From NCBI GenBank assembly GCA_002439605.1, contig DJOI01000054.1, forward strand, positions 1 to 38,615: DNA of 38,615 nt, in the 5' to 3' direction. Below, piece by piece: positions 15,741 through 25,100 of this stretch. Each line of letters starts with the position of its first letter. The first letter of the stretch is position 1. The notes under the pieces were generated by a model. It was not told the DNA's origin. It saw only the letters and a program-made list of their open reading frames with translations, and ran no database searches. Both the position numbers and the translations under genes were made by a program. Source of the stretch: Candidatus Segatella mututuai (lineage in GTDB: Bacteria > Bacteroidota > Bacteroidia > Bacteroidales > Bacteroidaceae).

Positions 15741-18716
15741 ATGACTAAACAGACAACATTCTTAACTTGGGCATTTTGCAGCACTTTGCTTGCTGTTGTG
15801 CCTTCTGGGGTTAGTGCTGGAATGGTTGTTGTTCCATGCATTGTTCCCGATAATGCTCATGTGCATAAAAATAAAATTTCCAAGCCTCGCGTCATCAAGG
15901 AGGTAACCGCTGTCAAGGTGGATTGTCCACAGGGCACGGCTCCACGACTTCCTTTTCTGATTTGGGTAACTTACTCTGACGGATATGCTGAGTTCAGACA
16001 GGTGAGATGGAGCAACTCTGCTTTGACTGATGAGCAAAGCGAGGCAAATCTCCAAAATCATCCTGTCGGCACGGAATACACCGTGGCAGGTTATGTCATT
16101 GGTGATGAAACCACCGACAATGGCTTTCCTATTTTGGCACAGGTGAAGGTTGTGGATGCTTCGTATGTGACTCCTTCACAGGAGAAAGCACATACATTCT
16201 CGCTTTCGGATGTTACTGTCAATGGCGATAATCGACTCACCCATAACCGTGATGAGGCTATCCGTGAAATCTGCTCGTGGGATGTCACCCAACAACTCTA
16301 CAATTACCGTGACACTTATGGATTGAGTACGGAAGGCTATACCAAGAGCGATGGTTGGGATTCTCCCGATACCAAACTCAAGGGGCATGGCTCAGGACAT
16401 TATATGTCAGCGATAGCACAGGCATACGCTGTAGCCACTGACCCCGCTCAGAAAGCGATTCTTCGCAAGAACATCATACGAATGGTGAATGAACTGAGAG
16501 AGTGCCAGGAACGTACCTTTATATATAATAAGGTGTTGAAGCGCAACTGGGAGGCACGTGACTTCGCTCCTGAGACTGAACTTCGGGAGATGAAGGGCAC
16601 ATGGGCTGCCTTCGATGAATACAAGAAACACCCTGAGCAATATGGATATGGCTATCTGAATGCCATCCCTGCCCAACATTGCGCCCTCATCGAGATGTAT
16701 CGTGCCTATAATAACTCAGATTGGGTATGGGCACCTTATTATAGTGTCCACAAACAGTTGGCTGGTCTCATCGACATCGCCACCTATTTTGATGACAAGG
16801 CCATTTGCGACAAGGCTCTCTTGATAGCTAAGGATATGGGACTGTGGGTCTGGAATCGTATGCACTATCGCACTTATGTGAAGGCGGATGGTACGCAGCA
16901 GGAGAGACGTGCCGTGCCTGGCAACCGATATGAGATGTGGGATATGTACATCGCAGGAGAGGTAGGCGGCATGAGCGAATCGCTCGCCAGACTCTCTGAG
17001 ATGGTTTCCAATCCTGAGGAAAAAGCCAAGCTCATCGAGGCTGCCAACTGCTTCGATGCTCCTAAGTTCTTCGACCCATTGAGCAAGAACGTGGATGACA
17101 TCCGCACCCGTCATGCCAACCAGCATATCCCGATGATTATTGGTGCTTTGCGCAGCTATAAGTCTAACCACAAGCCTTATTACTATAACCTGGCGGAGAA
17201 TTTCTGGGAATTGATACAGGGTAGATATAGGTATGCACCTGGAGGTGTGGGCAATGGAGAGATGTTCCGTCAGCCTTACTCGCAGATATTGAGCATGGCT
17301 ACCAATGGTGTGCAGGGTAACCAAACGGTCGCCAATCCTGACATCAACGAGACTTGTTGTGCTTACAATCTCTTGAAGTTGACCAAGGACTTGAACTGCT
17401 ACAATCCTGACAATGCCAGTTATATGGATTATTACGAGCGTACCTTGTACAATCAAATCGTCGGTTCGCTTAATCCTGACAAGTATGAGACTACCTACCA
17501 ATATGCCGTCGGACTGAATGCCACCAAACCTTTCGGCAACAACACTCCCCAAAGTACCTGTTGCGGAGGTACTGGTTCGGAGAATCACACCAAGTATCAG
17601 CAGGCTGTGTATTTTGCCAATGACAATACGCTTTGGGTGGGGCTCTATATGCCAACTACTTTGCATTGGAAGAAAAAAGGCGTGACCATTCAGCAGGAAT
17701 GTTTGTGGCCAGCGCAACATTCTACTATAAAGATTGCGGGAGGGGAGGGAGATTTCAGCTTGAAACTCCGTGCGCCATACTGGGCGACACAAGGCTTTGT
17801 GGTGAAAGTCAATGGCAAGGAGGTTGCTAAGAATCCTCAGCCAAGTAGCTATATCGAACTTGACCAAAAGCATTGGAAAGTAGGTGATGTCATCGATATC
17901 GACATGCCATTTAGCAAGCATATCGAGTATGGTGCTGATAAACTTTCCTGTGATGTGGCGAGTCTCGACGGTACTCCTCTGAAGACTTCATGGGTAGGAG
18001 CCTTGATGTACGGCCCTTTGGTAATGGCTGGAACTGGTGTGCAGACTTGGAATCAGGCAACGTTGAGCATCGATTCTAAATTGGACAAGGTGACGGTGGG
18101 AGAATCCAATGGCGTCAGCACTGGAGCTGGAGCCAACCTCCTGACCTTGAAGATGGATGGTAAGGAGTTCCAACCAGATTACTATCGCAATGCCAATAGC
18201 ACTCACTATTATCGTCTCAACCAGATAGATGTCCATGGCAAGAATGGGAAAAAGAATGCCAAGGTGGATTTCACGGAGTTGAATTCTCTTCTCAATCTCG
18301 CCCAACAGCGCAAGGCTGAACAAGATAAGTGGAATGCCCTTTCTCAGAAAGTGCCAGAGTATGCGCCATGGGCTCCGAATGGCTTCGAGCGAATGCTGCA
18401 GGCGATGAGTCAGGCGCAGCAGTTGATTGCCAAGGGCAAGAAGAAAGTGACCCAAGATGAATTGGAAGGCAACACTGCCATCCTGAATCGGGCCATCAAT
18501 ACCATGCGTCCAGGTAACCTTGCCGAGATGGAAGACTTGCGCCCTCTATCAGCCCTCCTGAGAAAAGCTGGATGGCCAGATGAAAACACGAGCAAGGAAC
18601 TGAGAGATGCCATCAGCTATGGAATGATGGTTCAGAAATATGTGACCGACGGCAGTGGAACCCACGACATGATCAATGCCGCAGTGAAAAGACTGAAGAA
18701 AGCTATGGAGCAATAG
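15741..18716 (+). CDS. GH127/GH146-type beta-L-arabinofuranosidase
   Basis: A 991-residue exported enzyme with a signal peptide (ending GVSAG). Residues about 45-140 are an Ig-like (Big_4-type) module; about 150-700 form the (alpha/alpha) barrel of the DUF1680 fold. Zinc-site residues fit the beta-L-arabinofuranosidase pattern: NETCC (Glu537, Cys539) and STCCGGTGSENHTKY (Cys607, Cys608); by analogy with HypBA1 one Cys of the second pair is the nucleophile. Glu507 in GGVGNGEMF is the best acid/base candidate. The CCxGTGSENHxKY form resembles GH146 more than HypBA1 itself. Known members release beta-L-arabinofuranose from hydroxyproline-linked arabinosides or pectic side chains. A C-terminal beta domain and a helical tail (about 850-991) follow. 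The gene is monocistronic with its own regulated promoter and a strong terminator. Confidence 0.5.
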   Translation: MTKQTTFLTWAFCSTLLAVVPSGVSAGMVVVPCIVPDNAHVHKNKISKPRVIKEVTAVKVDCPQGTAPRLPFLIWVTYSDGYAEFRQVRWSNSALTDEQSEANLQNHPVGTEYTVAGYVIGDETTDNGFPILAQVKVVDASYVTPSQEKAHTFSLSDVTVNGDNRLTHNRDEAIREICSWDVTQQLYNYRDTYGLSTEGYTKSDGWDSPDTKLKGHGSGHYMSAIAQAYAVATDPAQKAILRKNIIRMVNELRECQERTFIYNKVLKRNWEARDFAPETELREMKGTWAAFDEYKKHPEQYGYGYLNAIPAQHCALIEMYRAYNNSDWVWAPYYSVHKQLAGLIDIATYFDDKAICDKALLIAKDMGLWVWNRMHYRTYVKADGTQQERRAVPGNRYEMWDMYIAGEVGGMSESLARLSEMVSNPEEKAKLIEAANCFDAPKFFDPLSKNVDDIRTRHANQHIPMIIGALRSYKSNHKPYYYNLAENFWELIQGRYRYAPGGVGNGEMFRQPYSQILSMATNGVQGNQTVANPDINETCCAYNLLKLTKDLNCYNPDNASYMDYYERTLYNQIVGSLNPDKYETTYQYAVGLNATKPFGNNTPQSTCCGGTGSENHTKYQQAVYFANDNTLWVGLYMPTTLHWKKKGVTIQQECLWPAQHSTIKIAGGEGDFSLKLRAPYWATQGFVVKVNGKEVAKNPQPSSYIELDQKHWKVGDVIDIDMPFSKHIEYGADKLSCDVASLDGTPLKTSWVGALMYGPLVMAGTGVQTWNQATLSIDSKLDKVTVGESNGVSTGAGANLLTLKMDGKEFQPDYYRNANSTHYYRLNQIDVHGKNGKKNAKVDFTELNSLLNLAQQRKAEQDKWNALSQKVPEYAPWAPNGFERMLQAMSQAQQLIAKGKKKVTQDELEGNTAILNRAINTMRPGNLAEMEDLRPLSALLRKAGWPDENTSKELRDAISYGMMVQKYVTDGSGTHDMINAAVKRLKKAMEQ

Positions 18717-18786
18717 AGTGATTTTACAGCTTTTATTTAGAAATCTGTCTGCCGAAGCTATTTACCTGTCTTTCAAGAATAGCAGA

Positions 18787-18825
18787 CTGTCTAACAGAGA
18801 TTGGCTATCTGTCTCTGTTAGACAG
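18787..18825 (+). repeat. Perfect 14-bp inverted repeat
   Basis: CTGTCTAACAGAGA at 18787-18800 is the exact reverse complement of 18812-18825, with an 11-nt loop. No T-run follows. It may stabilise the 3' end of the GH127/146 mRNA or be a protein site. Confidence 0.5.
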
Positions 18826-18838
18826 CAAGCAACTGGAG

Positions 18839-18865
18839 TTGCGCCTTCTGGGCGCAATTTTTTTT
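18839..18865 (+). terminator. Intrinsic terminator after GH127/146
   Basis: Stem TTGCGCC (18839-18845) with GGCGCAA (18851-18857), a 5-nt loop and eight T residues (18858-18865). Confidence 0.5.
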
Positions 18866-19037
18866 AGGCTGCACACCGCACAAGAATGCATGTAACAATC
18901 TGTATTACAGTTTGTTTACGTTTGTACGTTCTTTCCTGCTTGTGGAATCAACGTAAGCGTTTATAAGTTTTAGAAAAATGCAGTTCCCGAAACAATTACG
19001 TTCAAAGGTGGAGCTTTCTTACAATTTTTCATAAACA

Positions 19038-19069
19038 CTTGGATATGTCAAAAAGAATCCTTATCTTTG
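19038..19069 (+). promoter_or_regulatory. Promoter of the Rpn-like gene
   Basis: TTG at 19039-19041, 20 nt spacer, then a perfect -7 box TATCTTTG at 19062-19069. Its position rules out ATG 19045 as the main start. Confidence 0.5.
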
Positions 19070-19092
19070 CTCCCAATAAAAAGGCAAAAATT

Positions 19093-19776
19093 ATGAGGCC
19101 ATCAGAAGAACGATATATTAGTTTGTTGACAGACTTTGGTTTCAAGCGCATCTTTGGAACCGCTTCCAACAAAGACCTGCTCATCAATTTCTTGAACTCT
19201 CTGTTCGGAAAAGAGCAAGTCATCAAGGATGTGAAGTACCTCAACAGCGAGAATGTTGGAGACGTCTATACCGACCGCAAGGCCATTTTCGACGTATACT
19301 GCGAGAATGAGCAAGGCGAGAATTTCATCGTGGAAATGCAAAACGCCTACCAGAAGTACTTCAAGGACAGATCGCTCTATTATTCTACTTTTCCTATCAA
19401 GGAGCAGGTGCCAAAGAGCGCGGGCTGGAATTTCAAATTAGCCCATGTCTATGTCGTGGCACTTCTGAACTTCGACATGCACGATGAGGCTTTTGACAAG
19501 AAGGCCATAGCACACGATGTCGGCCTATTGGACAAGAAGACCAAGAAAGTCTTTAACGACAAGTTGACATTCATGTATGTGGAGATTGCAAAGTTTGACA
19601 AGCCTTTGGAGAAATTGCATACGATTTATGACAAATGGCTCTACACCCTGAAAAACCTGTCACGCTTGACAGACCGTCCAAAGGAGTTGCGCAGCCAAGA
19701 GCGAAAGGGAAAGTTCAGTATCTTTCTATACCTCGATTCATCTCACCGAGCAATTAAAAGTTGTATACAAATTTGA
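19093..19776 (+). CDS. Rpn-like PD-(D/E)XK nuclease-family protein, C-terminally shortened
   Basis: A 227-residue protein of the group annotated as Rpn or PD-(D/E)XK nuclease family transposase (PDDEXK_2), thought to nick DNA and promote recombination. Visible features: ISLLTDFGFKRIFG (the usual start), NFLNSLFG, then the catalytic core AIFDVYCENEQGENFIVEMQN, with Asp and the E-x-Q variant of the motif, and the downstream LKNLSRLTDRPKELR. Relatives in Prevotella generally continue for another 60-80 residues after that last motif with a helical tail. Here the sequence turns into an unrelated 25-residue end, which suggests deletion or frameshift. ATG 19093 is chosen because the promoter lies over the earlier start at 19045. 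It sits alone inside the PUL with its own promoter and is probably an insertion without metabolic role. Confidence 0.5.
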   Translation: MRPSEERYISLLTDFGFKRIFGTASNKDLLINFLNSLFGKEQVIKDVKYLNSENVGDVYTDRKAIFDVYCENEQGENFIVEMQNAYQKYFKDRSLYYSTFPIKEQVPKSAGWNFKLAHVYVVALLNFDMHDEAFDKKAIAHDVGLLDKKTKKVFNDKLTFMYVEIAKFDKPLEKLHTIYDKWLYTLKNLSRLTDRPKELRSQERKGKFSIFLYLDSSHRAIKSCIQI

Positions 19777-19873
19777 GCATCTTCCTATTGTCTGGCATGC
19801 TCTTACACTCCCCTATTATTCCTTTTACACATTATTTTGGACGATATTATTAGTTTTCGTCAAAAAAAAGTTG

Positions 19874-19881
19874 TTATTTTG
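19874..19881 (+). promoter_or_regulatory. Possible -7 box of the S9 peptidase-regulator operon
   Basis: TTATTTTG (19874-19881) differs from the consensus at one position and lies 26 nt before ATG 19907. It lacks the TCGT-N8-ACGA element at the 62-nt distance, so the regulator is probably expressed independently of it. An ACGA-N12-TCGT pair at 19841-19860 has opposite polarity. Confidence 0.5.
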
Positions 19882-19906
19882 CAGAGAGATTTCTAAACAA
19901 TTAAAT

Positions 19907-22135
19907 ATGAAGCATAATTTAATGAAGAAAAGTAAGACACTTGTTGCTGCATCCATCGCTTTGAAAATGGCGATGCAAGCGGCTATGAAAAGACAGATTT
20001 CGGCAATGACACTGCTAACGGGTATGGCTCTATCCATGCCTGTCGTTACGGCTTCGGCACAAGGAACTTTGGAGGATTATAATCGAGCATACGCTTTGAA
20101 ACGTCATTTTCAAGTAGATTCGGTGTATCATTGGGCACGCTCTACGGCATGGCACGACTCTACCCATGTGTTGCATTATCAGGTTTCTACCCCCCAGGGC
20201 AAGAAATATGTTTCTTATGATGCAGACAAGGACGAGCAGAGAAGCTATGACTCGCAGGAGGCGATGGAGAGGGCTCTTGGCATCAAGCCACGTCCTGCAA
20301 GAAAGCCGGTGTTTGGTCGCCCTCACCAGCGTCACTGGATGGAAGTGGATGAGGAACACAAGGCCTATCCTGTTGCTTCGCCCGATGGTAAGTGGGAGGC
20401 TTATATCGAGGGATACAATGTCGTTCTGCATGAGGCTGGCAAGCCTTATACACAGGCCAAGCGCATATTGACGCAGGACGGAACCATCGGGTGCTATTAT
20501 TCTAATCGCATCCAGTGGAGCCCTGATGGCAAGTATCTTTTCGTGTGTAAGCGTATACCGGTGGAGAAGCGTTATGTTTACTATGTGGAGTCTTCTCCTT
20601 CTGATCAGTTGCAGCCTATCCTCCACAAACAGGAGTATGCCAAGCCTGGTGATCAACTGCCACAACATCTGCCTGTCATCATCAACATTGCTACTGGCAA
20701 GAAAGTGGAGGCTGACCCACACCAATTGGAAAACCAATATGAGCTGGAGTGGATGCAGTGGATACCAGATGGAAAGGAAGTGACAATGGAATATAACAAG
20801 CGTGGACATCATTTGTATCAGATGTTGGCAATGAATGCCGAGACTGGCAAGTTGCGTACTATAGTGGAAGAGCGCTCTGACAAATTTGTGAACTATGCAC
20901 GTATTTTGCGTCAGTTCATTAACAATGGCAAGCAATTGCTTTGGGCGAGTGAGCGCGACAACTGGAACCATCTCTATCTCTATGATGTGCAGAAAGGCAA
21001 GGTGATTCGGCAGATAACCAAGGGTGATTGGTTCGTTAGAGGCGTCCAGCGCGTGGACGAGAAGAATGGTTGCATCTATTTCTCCGCCAGTGGCATGAAC
21101 AAGGGAGAGGATCCTTACTTGGTTCATTATTATAAGATAGGTATAGATGGCAAGAACTTGGTGTCTCTCACTCCAGAGGAGGGTAATCATAATGTACAAT
21201 ATTCTCGTGATTTTCGCTATCTTGTAGACACCTATTCCAAGGTTGACAAGGCTCCGGTTACTGTTGTTCGCGAAGCAGAAACAGGCAAGCTGGTCAGAAC
21301 TTTGGAAACAGCGGACATCTCTGTGTTGAAAAAGCATAACTGGGTGGCTCCTGAAGTGTTTGTAGCCAAGGGCAGGGATGGAAAAACCGATATGTGGGGT
21401 ATTATCCAGCGGCCTACTAACTTTGATCCAACCAAGAAATACCCTGTCATCGAATATATTTATGCAGGTCCTGGTGATGCTTATACTCCTAAGAGTTTCA
21501 CGAATTACAATTGGTATACGACCTCTTTGGCAGAATTGGGTTTCATCGTGGTTCAGCTCGATGCTATGGGTACTTCTTATCGAGGCAAGAAATTTGAGGA
21601 AGTATGTTACAAAAACCTCAAGGATGCAGGATTCCCTGACCGTGAACTGTGGATTAAGGCTGCGGCGAAGAAGTACCCTTATATGGATGTCAACAATGTT
21701 GGTATCTATGGTTGTTCGGCTGGCGGTCAAGAGAGCACTACTGCTGTGCTGCTCCATGGCGATTTTTACAAGGCTGCCTACAGCGCTTGTGGATGTCACG
21801 ACAACCGTATGGACAAGATTTGGTGGAATGAGCAATGGATGAGCTGGCCAGTAGACTCCAGCTATGTGGAGTGCAGCAATGTAGAGAATGCCCATAAGTT
21901 AGAGCGACCTTTGATGCTTGCCGTCGGCGAGATAGACGACAATGTGGATCCTTCCAGCACCTACCAGTTGGTGAATGCCTTGGAAAAGGCAAACAAGGAT
22001 TTCGAACTGGTCGTGATTCCTGGTGCTCATCATACGATGGGTGAGCTTTACGGAGAGCACAAACGCTACGATTTCTTCGTGAAGAACTTGCTGGGCGTAA
22101 ATCCTCCTAAGTGGAATTTGGTCAATTCAAAATAA
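19907..22135 (+). CDS. S9 family (DPP-IV-like) serine peptidase
   Basis: A 742-residue exported peptidase with an N-terminal eight-bladed beta-propeller (about 70-490, repeats such as YPVASPDGKWEAYIEGYNV and RIQWSPDGKYLFV) and a C-terminal alpha/beta hydrolase (about 500-742). The catalytic triad is Ser604 in GCSAGGQ, Asp677/678 in GEIDDNVDP and His708/709 in GAHHTMG. DPP-IV enzymes remove X-Pro or X-Ala dipeptides. The usual GWSYGG nucleophile motif and the propeller double-Glu motif are not evident, so exact specificity is uncertain. The protein starts with an unusually long, positively charged leader before the hydrophobic stretch MTLLTGMALSMPVVTASA; ATG 19922 is an alternative start. It precedes the hybrid regulator by 10 nt and is probably cotranscribed with it. 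Confidence 0.5.
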   Translation: MKHNLMKKSKTLVAASIALKMAMQAAMKRQISAMTLLTGMALSMPVVTASAQGTLEDYNRAYALKRHFQVDSVYHWARSTAWHDSTHVLHYQVSTPQGKKYVSYDADKDEQRSYDSQEAMERALGIKPRPARKPVFGRPHQRHWMEVDEEHKAYPVASPDGKWEAYIEGYNVVLHEAGKPYTQAKRILTQDGTIGCYYSNRIQWSPDGKYLFVCKRIPVEKRYVYYVESSPSDQLQPILHKQEYAKPGDQLPQHLPVIINIATGKKVEADPHQLENQYELEWMQWIPDGKEVTMEYNKRGHHLYQMLAMNAETGKLRTIVEERSDKFVNYARILRQFINNGKQLLWASERDNWNHLYLYDVQKGKVIRQITKGDWFVRGVQRVDEKNGCIYFSASGMNKGEDPYLVHYYKIGIDGKNLVSLTPEEGNHNVQYSRDFRYLVDTYSKVDKAPVTVVREAETGKLVRTLETADISVLKKHNWVAPEVFVAKGRDGKTDMWGIIQRPTNFDPTKKYPVIEYIYAGPGDAYTPKSFTNYNWYTTSLAELGFIVVQLDAMGTSYRGKKFEEVCYKNLKDAGFPDRELWIKAAAKKYPYMDVNNVGIYGCSAGGQESTTAVLLHGDFYKAAYSACGCHDNRMDKIWWNEQWMSWPVDSSYVECSNVENAHKLERPLMLAVGEIDDNVDPSSTYQLVNALEKANKDFELVVIPGAHHTMGELYGEHKRYDFFVKNLLGVNPPKWNLVNSK

Positions 22136-22145
22136 AGTGTTTTTG

Positions 22146-25100
22146 ATGAGGAGATATTTGGTTTTATTGTTGGCTGCGGTGGAATTGTCCTTTGGACAGT
22201 CCATCGCAGTGGCGCATACGGATGGTGGATCTCGTTCTATGATTCGGTCTGTCACGATGGACGATGGACTTCCTAGTAATGGCGTACGATGTATCGTACA
22301 AGATAAGCAGGGGTATATATGGTTTGGTTCTGATAATGGATTGTGTCGTTATGATGGCTATGGTGTACAGAAATATTACAATCCGAACTTGAATTTAAAC
22401 CAGTATGTCTCTGCTCTTGCTGTTTGTGACGATGGATTGCTGGTGGGAAGTTCGAAAGGAATCTATCTTCTTAGCTTTCTTACTGGAAAATTTACTCTGT
22501 TGGATGAAAGTATTACTTCTTCCATCTCTGATGTCGCAGTCGATACTGAGCGAAACGTATGGGTGTCAACCACAGACAAGGGCATCTTTCGATATAATCT
22601 CACCAGTCATGAGTGTCGCAACTATGCGGTTAAAAGTTCACGCGGAAAGGTGGATTGTTTGTTGGTGGACGTGAATAATCAGGTATGGGCTTTGAGTAAT
22701 CAGGCTAGGGGAAGTTTGCTTAGGCTCAATAAGGCAAATGATATTTTTGAGATATTTCCATTGAAAGATACCAATGCTAATATTGGGGGGATGGCTATGC
22801 TTGCCAATACTGACGGAAGCATTCTCGTGGGTTCTTGGAACCAGGGACTCTTTCAGGTGAGCGCTGATGGTAGCTCGCAGCTTCTTATCGACGAATCTAT
22901 TAGCCATGTCACCACACATATTCATAAGTTACTTTATGATTCTAATCAAAATGTGCTGGTCGCCAGTGACGATGGTCTGTTGGAGTACAATATGAAAAGC
23001 CATTCTTGGCGGATGTTGTCTGAGGTGGATAATCCTGTCCGAAAAAACACTGAGCGATTTGTCTATGGACTGGCGATGGATAGTGAGGGAGGGCTATGGA
23101 TAGGTACTTTCTATGGTGGTGTGTCTTATATCCCTTCTGATAAATTTTTGCATCGTTTCCAAGCCTATTATGCTGGTAGAAGTGGGTTGCAAGGCAATGT
23201 TGTGGGGCGTTTTGCCGAGGATTCGCAACGACGGGTCTGGATTGCGACGGATGACGCTGGCTTGGAATGTTATGATCCTTCGATTAAAAAGTTTCTGAAT
23301 TATCCTGGACAGGCCAAGATGCAAAGATATAATGTGCATGCCTTGCTCAATGATGGAAACGATTTGTGGGTAGGAACTTATGCTAATGGACTTATCAGAT
23401 TGAATATAAGTTCTGGCTTCCAGCAAGTGTTTCAGTTGGATGGGAAGATGGCTGGAAGCAGCTGTTATGAAATCTTTCATGATGGAAAGCATCGGCTGTG
23501 GGCAACGTCCATGACGAAGGTCAACTTATGGGATGATAAAAAGCAGATTTTTAGGCCAGTAAAAGACTTCAAGAGTCTAACCATAGATGCCAAGGAAGAT
23601 AAGTACGGGAATGTATGGTTTGCAACACAAAGCACAGGATTGTGGTGCTATACCAAAGATAATAAATGGAAGCAATATGTGCATGTGGAGGATGACTCTG
23701 CTTCTCTCTTGTGCAATCAGGTCAACAATCTGGTGGTCTGCTCGAACGGAAAACTTATAGTGGTAACTTCCAATGGACTTTGCGAGTACGATGATGCTAC
23801 GGGAAAATTTCGACTTGTCGAGATAGAAGCTCCTGTACATGATTATGTATGTGCCTTGGAGTATCAAGGCACATTTTGGATATCTACGGATAATGGCATT
23901 TTAAAATATGTGCCGGGAGAGCCTGTTCGGATATTCAATCGCTATGATGGACTGACAAGTAACCAATTCTTGCCAAGCAGTGGATTGTTGGCTTCCGATG
24001 GATGTATGTATTTTGGTACATCTATGGGCTTTAATGCCTTCTATCCATATCAGGTGGCGGTAAATCAAGTGGCTCCTCCTGTAGCCATTACTTCTTTTCA
24101 ACTGTTCAATAAGCAGTTGGAGGTGGAATCGGAGGAGCTTCCTAAGCCTCTCAACCATGAGGATAAGTTAGATTTATCTTATGATGACAATGTGCTAAAT
24201 ATCTCTTTTGCTGCGTTAAGCTATGTCTCACCTGAGAAAAATATCTATATGTATAAGATGGAAGGGTTTGACAAAAACTGGATTACTACGGAAGAGCATC
24301 GTGCAACCTATAGTAACTTACCTGCAGGAAACTATACATTTCGTGTGAAGGCAACCAATAATGACGGAGTTTGGTCGAAAGGGGAGGCAAGCCTCAAGGT
24401 AGAGGTTCATCCTCCTTTTTGGTGGTCCTTGCCAGCAAAGATTCTGTATTTTTTTGTCATTGGTGGTCTTGTTTGGCTCTATTCTCAGAGTCGATTGAAG
24501 CGTGAGAAAGTGCGTCATAAGCGCGACTTGGAGCGACTTGCCGAGAAAAAAGAACAGGAGGTGCGTGATGCCCGTTTGCAATTCTTTACGATGATAGCGC
24601 ATGAGATTCGTACGCCAGTGACCCTGATTATTGGTCCTTTGGAATCTCTGAAGGAGCAATGGCTGAATTGGGGACACAAGTTTGCTGCTGGGGAGGGAAT
24701 TTCCCAAACTCTGGATGTCATCGACCGTAATGCTCAGCGATTGTTGCTGCTCGTCAACCAGTTGCTCGATTTCAACAAGGTGCAGCAGAAGGGGGTACAG
24801 ATGCATTTTAAATTGCAAAATATTGCCAGGCTGATGCATGCGGTAGCAGAACGCTTTGAACCTACATTTCGCCAGAAAGGCATTCGTTTTGAGGTGGAGT
24901 ATCCTGCGGATGATTTTTCTGCAGTCATAGACAATGAGGCAATAACTAAGGTATTGAGCAATTTGTTGACAAATGCCACTAAGTATACCAAGGATTATGT
25001 GAAGTTGTCATGTAAAGTGCTTCCCAATGGCATGAACTTCAACTTCGAGGTGGAGGACAATGGGGAGGGTATCTGTCCTGATGATCAAGAAAAGATATTC

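Larger units (their letters stand above)
18717..19037 (+). other. Intergenic stretch with inverted repeat and terminator
   Basis: No gene is visible. It contains a perfect 14-bp inverted repeat with an 11-nt loop (18787-18800 with 18812-18825), then the GH127/146 terminator. The remainder, AT-rich up to the Rpn-like gene, shows nothing recognisable. Confidence 0.5.

Noticed and set aside
16716..17921. Minus-strand open frame of 401 codons opposite GH127/146
   Set aside because: The plus-strand reading contains the conserved Cys/Glu zinc site. The minus frame is a shadow.
19841..19881. PUL operator upstream of the S9-HTCS pair
   Set aside because: ACGA-N12-TCGT has the opposite polarity and lies 40 nt, not 62, from the -7-like box.
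20030..21895. Minus-strand open frame of 621 codons opposite the S9 peptidase
   Set aside because: No domain is recognisable and the composition is Ile/Leu/His-rich; the plus strand has a complete S9 peptidase with catalytic triad.
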